Source: Piliocolobus tephrosceles | Lineage: Eukaryota > Chordata > Mammalia > Primates > Cercopithecidae | Direction: 5' to 3' | Assembly (NCBI RefSeq): GCF_002776525.5 | Contig: NC_045438.1 | Location: 157,400,395-157,464,394 of the forward strand | Length of the DNA: 64,000 nt | In this document: positions 44,690 through 56,100 of the stretch, one piece after another | How the letters are laid out: every line of letters begins with the position of its first letter | Numbering within the stretch: position 1 is the first letter of the stretch | The notes under the pieces: generated by a model | What the model was told of the DNA's origin: nothing | Databases searched by the model: none | What the model saw: only the letters and a program-made list of their open reading frames with translations | Program-made: the position numbers and the translations under genes

Positions 44690-45440
44690 GAGTCTTCCTT
44701 ATCTAATTGGCAACACCATCCATCTCACTGCAAAAGACAAAAACCTAGAAGACTGACTTCATTCTTCTTCCTTTACCTACTGCTTCCAACTATCAGCAAT
44801 TTATTAACTCTAGCTCCAAAATATATCTGAAATCTCCCTATTCTCACCACCTCCACTGCTATCCTCCTGCTTAGAACCACCATCTTGGACACAAAAAGAC
44901 TTCTGGTTGGACTCTCCTCTTCCAGTCTTCATTCCGCTCATCAATTCTTAACATAGCATCTAGAGTAATTTTCTTAAAACATAAATCAGATTATATTATC
45001 CTAATCTATTCCCAGGTTAGGATCATCAATACCTTCACCAAAAAACCACATATATTTTCTCTAATCCTTAGTATACAATTCAAACTCCTCAACATGGACA
45101 ATGAAGCCTTACCTCATGGAGAGTTTACCATGCTTCCAACTTCACTTCAAATAACTGCCTCCCTTACTCACTGTTTCTCAAAGATGACCCCACCTGACCC
45201 TGTTACTTTAAACCACAAGTCTAGTTTCTTCTTACTCTTGAAACCTCATTTTAAATGTCATTTCCTCAGAGAGACCTTTGATGAGCAACCTATCTTAAAT
45301 TGACACTTCATACCACTGCTCTCTGCCAAAGCACCTTGTTAATATCCCTCAAAGCACTTGTTGTCATCATTTTGTTTACTTGCCATTTTTCTATCTTCCT
45401 TTAAAAAATGTATCTTTTAATGGGTTGCCTCCATTAAACA
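44690..45440 (+). mobile_element. L2 relic
   Basis: L2 3' part (CACCTCCACTGCTATCCTCC, then CAGAGAGACCTTTGATGAGC). Confidence 0.7.
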
Positions 45441-45459
45441 CGTTTGTGTGTTAACCACT

Positions 45460-45695
45460 GAACAGGCTGAACATACCTAACCTGAAAATCTGATATCCAA
45501 AATGCTCCATAATCCAAAGTTTTTAAAATGTCAATGTCAAAGAAATGTTCACTGGAGCATTGTGAATTTCAGATGTTTGGATTAAGGATGCTCAACCAGT
45601 ACATATTCTGCAAATATTCCAGAATCCAAAAACATCTGAAATCCGAAACACTTCTGGTCTCACGCATTTTGGATGAGGGATACTCAACCTGTATC
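45460..45695. mobile_element. Tigger-type MITE (MER2-like)
   Basis: Ends are inverted repeats related to GGATAAGGGATACTCAACCT (CAGGCTGAACATACCTAACC left, GGGATACTCAACCTGTAT right). Internal text GAAATCCGAAACACTTCTGG is characteristic. Confidence 0.75.
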
Positions 45696-45925
45696 TCTAT
45701 GTCCATCATAGTAATTGATGCAGGGTAAGCATTCAGTTATAAACACTTACTGAAGGAATGACCCAGACCCAAAAGGATAGTTTCTAAGGCAGGAGAAATT
45801 GCTGTAAAGGAGAAGCTCCGCTGCAGAGATGCCCTATGAACAAAGCGTTACAGTATCTTTCAGAACTTGCCCCCTGCCCTGACCCCAGTTCACATCCACT
45901 GAACAATGCAAATCTTTGCACCTAC

Positions 45926-45986
45926 CTGAGGGCTGCAATCACAAAACCAGCCTTGGCTTTCTTATGAAGTCTGAGTTGATTTGAAC
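45926..45986 (-). CDS. SYCP2L: SYCP2L last coding exon (stop at 45962-45964)
   Basis: Acceptor CCAATTTCTTCCAG, donor CCTCAG|GTAGGT. The first G completes AGG, then FKSTQTS and TAA. The stop lies 36 nt before the downstream junction, too close to trigger nonsense-mediated decay. The rest of the 61-nt exon would be 3' UTR. If this exon is skipped, the 48536 exon joins the 36335 exon and reads a longer tail instead. Confidence 0.6.
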
Positions 45987-47151
45987 CTGGAAGAAATTGG
46001 TCCATCTCTTATTACATTCACATCAGGCAATGTAAAAAGAAGAACATACATCTAGATACATCCGCATATCAGAGTGATTTCACAGACCATTATATTACTT
46101 AATTATAGAGACCAACCACCAAGGATATTAACATAGAGATTAACATGTTCATTTGATTCCATTTTATGCATTCTCTCTGTCGGCACCACTGGCCCACAAC
46201 ATACGCAGAGGTATTTCATGGGCACCATCAAAGCGCTGAATCCCTAACTCCTTGGAGTTCTAAGCTAGGGGCCGAAATAATCCAGTCTGAGGGATATTCT
46301 TTTCATTTCTTTAACAAAACACATAGGCCATCACTGACATGAAAACATAAGACAAGGACAGACAAGGGATACCTGTTTGACCTTGAATGAGGCTGACTAA
46401 CTTCTTATAAGGCCCTTGCACATCAAGCACTCAGCCCAGGGCCCGGCACCCATAAGCCCTCAGCGTGAGCTAACAGAATCACCATCATCCCTCACTGGCA
46501 AAGCAGAGGAAAGTTTTCTTAGGTGTTTGGAAGAGAAAAGAACAAACGCAAAACCCCAAGGGAGGTCTATTTAGGAGATGGTTGTTTTTAAGGCATTTAA
46601 GTTCACACAGGGACCTGTTATCAAAGGGAGATGAATGCAAATGGTAATTAATATCTTACAATATTTGAAGAGAAAGTTGCCTAAAATTGGGGATTTAGTC
46701 AAAATAAATGAACCCCCCAGGTTTCAGAAGACTAGGGGATACAATCTTCTCTAGTGCTTAACACAGTGTGGCTTTTTATCAGCTGTTCTCAAGGTGTGTC
46801 TGGGGAACCCCTAAGAAACCAAAGGTTCTGTGAAGTGAAAATTATTTTAGTAATAATAATAATAAGACATTTTTTGTTTTTTAAATTCTTACTTCCTCAA
46901 AAATGTCCAGGGGAATTTCCCAAAGGCTCCATGACTCACAACAGATTAAACTCAGAAACAGATACGAGAATCCAGCCGGCTTCTGTTAAGCCAGGCATTA
47001 AAGAGATTTGCAAAAACATGAAGCAATGCTATTCTTCCCACATGCTTCCTGTCCTGAAAAGTCTAGTTATTTTTCATAAAAATCTGTTATTTATATCAAC
47101 ACGAAAAGGTTTATTGTTATTTTAAAATACGTGTATTTTTAAAAATCTGTC

Positions 47152-47184
<33 letters not shown>

Positions 47185-50100
47185 GAGACGGAGTCTTGCT
47201 CTGTCGCCCGTGCTGGAGTGCAGTGGCCTGATCTCAGCTCACTGCAAGCTCCGCCTCCCGGGTTTACGCCATTCTCCTGCCTCAGCCTCCGGAGTAGCTG
47301 GGACCACAGGCGCCCGCCACCACGCCCGGCTAGTTTTTTTTTTTGTATTTTTAGTAGAGACGGGGTTTCAGCGTGTTAGCCAGGATAGTCTCGATCTCCT
47401 GACCTCGTGATCCGCCCGTCTCGGCCTCCCAAAGTGCTGGGATTACAGGCTTGAGCCACCGCGCCCGGCCTGTCTCAATTTTTAATATGAAAACTATTCA
47501 CAGATAGAACCCACATAAGCAAAAGCTCTTTGGGAATCCTCAGTAAATGTTACATATGTAAAGAGGTCCTGATTCCACGACCTTGGAGAACCGCTCACTA
47601 CCAAACATGGGTATTAAGAGAAGACGGTTTAAAAGGTGTCATCACCTTTAACTATACATAATGCAACACGGAGGGAGACGGTGTGTGAGGGATTGTGGGA
47701 ATGGTTCACACAGTCGTTATCACTAACTGTGTTAACTGAAGTAAAAGGCAGGATAGATAACTCAAATTTTAAAAGTTGTTTTTTTTTTTTTTTTTGCTTT
47801 GAAATATATGCATGACCAGAAGAATATCCTTCCTAAAACCATGTGCCTTAAATTTCTGTGAAAGCAGCTGATTCTCAACTGGAAGATAAAGCTTTAACTA
47901 TTATAAATTTATATGGGGATTCCTTTTGATTATTCTAACGGGAAGAGGACACTAGAATTTTCCCTCAGGGCAGAAATAGAGAAGTAGGAGTCCAGACTCA
48001 ACTCTCCCCTTCTTTGGGCTCCGGAACATGGGACGATATCCCAAATGGATAGAAAGAGAAGCCCCAGAGGATGCACTGACAAATTACAGTCCAGGGAGCT
48101 GTAACAGGATCAACGCATTTGTTGTTTAAAAAAATGTATAAATGAGTAAAATAGAATATAGTCTATCAAAAGCACAATTTTGTATATAACTGAACATTTG
48201 TATGAAACTGAAAACTGTTTACTTAGAAGCCTAAACATTTTTCTCAAAATCTAGTCATTTTAATTTCTAAAAATACTGCTTGAAAATAAAACAATTGGCA
48301 TTTTAAAAAAACACAGAAATCTGGATGTTAGGCTTTTCAAGATTTACGCTTCTCGACTAGTATCATTAGCCGCACTCTATCCTCAGGGAGGTGCCACAAA
48401 AGCGGCCGGTACAAAAAGATGCAGCTATTTCGCTAGTTATGGGAGTTTCACTGTCACCAACTGCCCATTCTCTAGCTAAAGCATTACCTCATACTTCAGC
48501 CAAGATTCTGCTAGAAAGAACACCTTTCAAAGTACCTTAGCACTTGCAGATCACAGAAAGATTGCAGATCAGCAGACTGTTTCCCCCAGAATTCCTAAGA
48601 TTGAACAAAAGTTTTGTTTAAGCAGTTAGCGTTATTTTTCCCTGGGAAAGATCTGAAGTCAGAAAATGTTCCAAACAAAAAAAACTTACCAGAACCTCCT
48701 TCTCGAGGTGTTCCAGGGCCTGAATATCCTTCTTAAGACTGCTCAACTCTTGAAGAACCAAATTTTGAAAGCGCTCTAGTTTATTGAGTCTAATAAACGT
48801 AAAAGCAGTAAATGTTATTGGGACGGCTTGGATGTGGCAGCAGACTTTCTTAGTAAGTCATCTGATTACAAGGCTACTTCAGATTCTTCTCCAGACCTTT
48901 CTTGTCATAGGAACATGTGGTGTCTCCCTTCTCTTCCCTTCCCTCCCTGCCTGCTCATCCCCAACCTGGAAACCTCACTATGCAAACTCTCAGGTCATCT
49001 TTTTCTTTTTCTTTTTGAGATGGAGTTTCACTCTTGTTGCCCAGGCTGCAGTGCAATGGCATAATCTCAGCTCATTGCAACCTCCACCTCCCGGGTTCAA
49101 GTGATTCTCCTGCCTCAGCCTCCACATTAGCTGGGACTACAGGTGTGCGCCACCAGACCCAGCTCATTTTTTTTGTATTTTTAGTAGAGACGGAGTTTCA
49201 CCATGTTGGCCAGGCTGATCTCGAGCTCCTGACCTCAGGTGATCTGCCTGCCTCGGCCTCCCAAAATGCTGGGATTATAGGCGTGAGCCACCGCACCTAG
49301 TCTCAGGTCAGCTTTCAACAGCAGCACAGAGGAAGCTGATTTTTTTTTAGTAGAGAACAGGACAGATGACTCCAGGGAAGATGAGACTGAGGCTCCCCAT
49401 CCCTTCCCTACCTTCTACTTGCTCCCCTTTCTCTTGCATTAAGCTGGCCCTGAAAGCTGTGGTCAGGAATGAGCTAATACACTCTTTTCCCACATCTACA
49501 TTTTAGCTCTAACATTTCTAAGAGTCGCTATTCTTTGTCTAATGGTCATATTTGCTTATTTGTTAATTTTCTTATTTGCTTGCTTATAGTTTGTCTTCTC
49601 TATTAGGTCAAATGTTTCCATGAAGAGCACCTAAAACTCGTCCTCACCTCACTCTCATACCAAGCACAGGGACTGGTATCCGACACTGCTCAGTGTGCAT
49701 TTGCTGAGTGAATGCACAGATAATTGTGTGCCCTTGAAAGAGCACGGGAATTCCACAAATGCAAAGTCCTTCGTGGGCTTGCTTTCACATTCAAAGGACC
49801 CTGCATGCATACCAGACTTTGAAAAACAATAAAAATTTCTATTCAAACAATGTATTCCATCCTCAGAAACTTTCTGTCTCAGTTAAGCAAATCAACTGGC
49901 CATTCCTTTCTTCCCTTTCTTCATTTACAGGCCATTCTCTCCGACAAGGAACAATTTCTACTCTCACCTTCCCTGCGCCATTCGACTCTGTTTCTAAAAC
50001 CTCACTCAGGAAGCACTTCCATTGTAATCGCTCTGATTTAACTCAAACCACTACAGAAACCCGACCCTCCACTCGCCTTCCTCACCCCTCTGAAATCCTG

Positions 50101-53100
50101 GCACCTTTGTATTTCTTGTTACATGGTCATAACAGTGTGTGTGTATGTGCACGTACAAATGTGTGTATTGTGTATGTATGGTGTTTTCTTTTTTTTTTTT
50201 CCTTTGAGACAGAGTTTTGCTCTTGTCACCCAGGCTGGAGTGCAAGGGCATGATCTCGGCTCACCGCAACCTCTGCCTCCCAGGTTCAAGTGATTCTCCC
50301 GCCTCAGCCTCCCAAGTAGCTGGGATTACAGGCATGCACCACCATGCCCGGCTGATTTTGTATTTTGAGTAGAGACAGGGGTCTCTCCATGTTGGTCAGG
50401 CTGGTCTCGAACTCCCAACCTCAGGTGATCCACCTACCTTGGCCTCCCAAAGTGCTGGGATTACAGGCGTGAGCCACCACGCCCAGCTGGTGTTTTCTTA
50501 CTGTGGTAAAATACACATAACATAATATTTACCCTTTTAGACATTTTTTTAAGTATAAAATTCAATGGCATTAAGTATATTTGTAATGTTTTGTAACCAT
50601 CATCACTATCCATTTCCAGAACTCTTCTATCATCCCAAACAGAAATCTGTACTCATTAAACAACAGCTCCTCCTTCCCCCAACTTTTGGCAACCACTTTT
50701 GCACTCTCTGCCTCTATAAATTTGACTATTCTAGGTACACCTCATATAAGTGGAGTCATATAACGTTTGTTTCCTGTTATCTGGTTTCTTTCCTTTAGCA
50801 TAATGATTTCAAGGTTCATCCGTGGTATAGCATGTGTCAGAATTTAATTCTTTTTAAAGGCTGAATAATAGACCATTGTATGGATATAGCATATTTCATT
50901 TAGCCGTATTTTTAACATATATATCCATGCTTGCCTTGTCTTCATAATTGGATAATAATTTTTTTAGGCACAGCATTTTAGTATTGTGGTAGACCATGAG
51001 GCTTAAGAAGGACATTTAGTTCAAACCCTTATCATATGAGTGAAGAACCAGAAACCCAGAAGTGTTAAATGATGTATCAATCCTCATATCTGCTTAGGCC
51101 CCTACTCCTCAGGGCCCTAGCACAGTGGTCAGGAGACAAACATTGCTGGTGACTGATCATACTCCCATGACTTTGTTTTAAAATCTAATACTTACCTGTA
51201 CAGTTGCATCTGGTTTAAAAGTTCTATTAGGCAATCTGGTGCTTTCTTTGCATTTTCTGAATTAAGTGGACGCTTTCCGTACCTAAGCTAAATCATAACA
51301 ACAATAACAAAATGATCACATTTGGGTTTAATATAATTACATAAGTTGAGTGCATGTTTTGTGTTAAAAAGATGCTGCCAGCATGCAATGATATTCATAG
51401 CAAACACGAGTGCTAAACAAGTGTGATCAGGCATCATCCTATACACCTGTCAGGTATTACCCCAGGTTCAGTACCAATACAGAACAAGCTGAAATAGAAA
51501 AATTTACACTCATGCTACCTGATGTAGTTTGCATATTTGTCCCCACCCAAATCTCACGTTGAAATGTAATCCCCGATATCGGAAGTGGGGCCTGGTGAGA
51601 GGTGTTTGGGTCACAGGGACGGATTCCTCATGGCTTGGTGCCATCCTCACAATAGCAAATCATGACACCTGGTTATTTGACAGTGTGGCACCTCCCCACC
51701 CCTTGCTCCTGCTCTCCCTACGTGACACACCCCCTCCCCCTTGGCCTTCTACCACGAGCAAAAGCTCCTGAGGCCTCCCCAGAAGACAAGCAGATGCCAG
51801 TGTCATGCTTCCTGTATGGCCTGCAGAACCTTGAGCTAATTAAACCTCTTTTTTAAAAAACATAAATTATCCAGTATCGGGTATTTATTTATAGCAATTC
51901 AAGAATGGCCTAATAGTCTACCAATACACATAATGAATACTATGAATAAATTTCTATTACTAATTGGCTTACACTGGTATCACAGAAAATAAGACTCTGG
52001 AGCTCTAAGTTAGTTAAATGAATGTTGGTTAGAGTAACATACTTTTCTCAAATGTACTAATAAATAAGTCATTTGGGATTTATAAGTAACAGGACAAAAA
52101 AGGAAAAGACTGACATGGTTCCAATATTCATCTTGTAGACAAGATTTGGGGATGGGCTGTATGCAGTGTCTCAAAGGTCTGCCACCACGCAGCCACCAAC
52201 CCACAGTCTACCTCCATCTTTGTCTCAGATTCCTCTCTCTTTTTTAAAAAAATAGAGACAGGGTCTTGCTCTGTGGCCCAGGCTGGAGCACAGCGGCATG
52301 ATCATAGCTCACTGTAACCTTGAACTGCTGGACTCAAGGGATTCTCTTACCTCAGCCTCCTGAGTAACTGGGATTACAGGTGTATGTCACCATGCCTGGC
52401 TAATTTTTAAAAACATTTTTGTAGAAACAGGGTCTCACTATGTTGCATGGGTTGATCTTGAACTCTGGCCTCAAGCAATTCTCTCCTCTTGGCCTCCCAA
52501 AGTGCTGGGATCCATAGGCATGAATCACCGTGCCTGGCCCCAGACTCCCCTCTAGTCCACATGGTTCCCTCCTTCCCCTCCTCCTTGTCTATCACTGTGA
52601 CCAAATCATTGCTTTCCGGTAGTTCAGTTGTCTGAAAATGCTACCAATGTAACCAAACTATCAGTCTGATTTACACATAGGTCCACTTGGTCTCATTGGG
52701 GCAAATGGACATGGAATAGCTGTCTGATAAACACAAACCACAATTCAGAAAGACTGAAATCAGTGACCACAGCTAAGACAAATACCCCTCCCCAAACACT
52801 TAGAAGCACCTTCACATATGAAGGCTAACAACAGCATTGATAAATAATATGAAGTGGTTACTTTAAATTCATAATGAACTAGCGTCTCCTTCTTTCCTCT
52901 TTTTCAGATTTGTTGAAGTATAATTGACAAACAAAAATCAGGCCAGGTACGGTGGCTCACACCTGTAATCTCAGCAGTTTGGGAGGCTGAAGCAGGAGGA
53001 TCACCTTAGGCCAGAATGTAAGACCATACTGGGCAACATAGCAAGACCCTATCTCTATAAAAAGTTTTTAAAAGTTAGCCAGGTGTGTTGGCATGCACCT

Positions 53101-56100
53101 GTAGTCCCAGCTACATGGGAGGCTTAGGAGAGAGGATCACTTGAGCCCAGGAGTTCAAGGTTAGAGTGAACTATGATTTCACTGCTGCACTCCAGCCTTG
53201 GCAACAGAACAAGATCCTTTCTCTAAAAAACGAAAAACAAAAGTTTTATGTATTGAAAGTATACACATGATCGATATACATATACATTATGAAATGATTC
53301 CCACAGGCCAAGCTTGGTGGCTTCCACCTGTAATCTCAGCACTTTGGGAAGCCGAGGCAGGTGGATCACTTGAGCCCAGGTGTTTGAGACCAGCCTAGGC
53401 AACATAGTGAGACCTTGTCTCTACTTTAAAAAAAAAATTTTTTTTTAATGATTACCACAATCAAGCAAATTAACATATTCATCACTTCACATAGTTACCT
53501 TCTTGGGGGTGATGGTGGTAGGAATACTTAAGATACACTCTCTCAGCAAATTTCAAGTATACAGTACATTATCACTAACTATAGTGATGTTACGTTATAG
53601 GTTAGGTCTCCTATGCTGTATGTTAGGTCTCCAGAACTTACTAACTTGTAACTGAAAGTTTGTATGCTCCATCCAATATCTCCCATTTCCCCTACCCTGA
53701 CCCCGGGGGTAACCACCATTCTACTCCCTGTTTCTGAGTTCAACTTTTTTTAGATTTCAATATAAGTGAGACCATGCAGTACTGTCTGGCTTATTTCACT
53801 TAGCACAATGTCCTCCAGATTCATAACACTCTCGTTTTTTACGTTTTGTGGACTATTACCTCGAATTTTCTTTCCAGTTTTCCAGAGAAGTTTTCAAAGG
53901 TTGGGAGAATGGCAGAACTGTTCAAGTTCTCCGGCACAACTTCTAGGGATGAAGTGGAAATTCCTTCTGGAAAACAAAAATAAAACATTGAATAAAACTA
54001 ACAAAGTGTTCAAACTAGACTTGCTCAATTCATCAGTTGCCCAGAGGATGAGTTATTTGGAAGCACAGATGCCAACCATGGAAGCCCCGCTGACTGCCCG
54101 GACATGACCTCGTTCTCTGGCAAGTGCTCATTTCTTCCAGACCTTCCCAGCACTTGAAATCAGGGCATCTGGCCTTCTGTCTAAGAAGCAGGCCAAGGTG
54201 TTGTAGGAGGTTCTAAGGAGGACACATGGCTAGGGTATTTCTCTGGTGTAACCGCTCCTGGGTGCCCCTTGCTTGCAAGGGGTCTGGTGCTGTTCTGAGG
54301 GATTTGCAAGCATCAATTCTTTTAAGTCTCACAAAAATTGTGTGAAGTAGGTACTGTCAGGATTTCCGTTTAACAGAGCTCACATAAGTTTTGCGTGCTC
54401 ATGCCAGCAGCTCCTGGATTCAAATTCAGGCTGTCTGGAATCAATGGTTTCAAATCTGTTGTGTTGGAGCCCTTTGTTTCAAAATGTACGGTACCGTTTG
54501 TCCAGAAGGCCAGCCTCAAACATGCAGACATTCCAGATCATTCTTCTTAATCGGTATAGATATTTCACACACACAAATTTGGTTAATAACTATCAACTGT
54601 ATCAGAGACCTGCAACTTTAGGAATGCTTGGGCCCTGAAAATTGCCAGAAGGAAGAGTTAAGAGGAAGACATAAAAATGCTAGGGGATAATGGCACTTGC
54701 TTTTATCTATAATTTGTGCAACAATTTACTTGTCTCCGAAAGCACACAAAGCTTCGTTTTTAGGATTTTGTAGCTACTATGATCTTAAAACTATACCTCC
54801 CTTGTAATTCATGTTGGTACATCCTGTGCTGACCCACTTATCCCACTCCTACTTGAACCACTGGCTGGGTGCATGATGTTACCTGGCAACTCTCTTTCTT
54901 CTGTTATTGAGAAAGGGGATCCCGGAGCAACCTCTTCTTCCAATCTTGATTGTTTTGACTTAGCAAAACTACCTTCTGGTATGTCTAAAGGCAAACAGAG
55001 CAAATTTCCTTTTGACTCAAAATTATGTTGTTCATTTTTTGGCAGTTAATATCTAACTTTGACGAGTAGCATCTGAAACTTGTCCCCTGCCTGTTGCTAA
55101 TGAGTTACTCGGTGCATTGACTAGGCACAGCCCAAGTATCAAAGCACGATGTCCACTGATACCTGAACATGGGAACAGGCATTCGTTTGATGAGCTCAGT
55201 TACGTTTAGGAACCCTCTGCTTAGCACAGACCACTCACTAAGCAGAGCGTTCCTAAGTGAAGCAGTAATGGTAGACATCAAAAGCAACGTTTCCAGGGTT
55301 CTGAGCTAAACAGCAAGACAGCAAGGTTACCAGGCAGATGGGCCTTTGGAAGTGCTTCAGCTCACATCCTGGAGCGCGCCATCTGCTGGTGACACTGGCA
55401 CATCGGCGCTATGCTGAAGGCTACATCATAAACGAGGCCATCTTGCCTCCTCACAGCCCAAGTGATTTTGAGAGACCCGAACGTAGATTCCCATTTCAAT
55501 TCAGCATAACACTAAATATTTTCTATGCTGATGTTCACTTTTATCCCAGACATGTCTGGTCCTCACCTGGGCCCTCCCAATCTTATCAATGGCACCACCA
55601 TGGTTCACAGAGCCCTGGCAACTCCTCCTTTTCTTTGTTGCCCGCTTCTCCTCCAGCCTCAAGGTTCTGCCTATGGAATGAATCCCTCACTTTCTGAGTT
55701 CCCACCCAAGGTCATCTCCCTGGAGGAAATCCTAAATCCTTCACCTTCAGTTGTCACTTCCAAATCTCTCTCTTGCCTAAGCTCTCTCAAGCAGCCAACT
55801 TGTGTCTCCAAATATTTGACATCTTTATTTCAAACCCCACTCGAGTCTATCCTTCCCCACCTAAACCACTCTCTCTCCCCCACCATACCTTTAGTTGTGA
55901 CATCATCTGACTCCTCTTTTGTCACAAGCCTCTCTAGTTGCCGTTGATTTTTCTCTCTGAAAGTTCTGGAATTCAATTTCACTAATTCATTCCATGAATA
56001 TGTGGACGTTACTATGTGCAAGAAGCAGGGCAATGCGGCTGGCAGATAGCGAGAGGTAAAGAGGCAAGTGACCTTTCCTCCACTCTGCTCCTGATATCCT

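Larger units (their letters stand above)
52905..53845 (-). mobile_element. Old L1 3' end hosting two Alu-derived inserts
   Basis: The start (TTGTTGAAGTATAATTGACA, 52910) and 53440-53845 (TTCACTTAGCACAATGTCCT) are one reverse L1M 3' end. Two Alu-type inserts split it. It ends beside the SYCP2L exon at 53860. Confidence 0.7.

Noticed and set aside
55338..55947. 119- and 140-codon + strand frames
   Set aside because: They are CT-rich L2 relic sequence whose low stop density explains the open frames.
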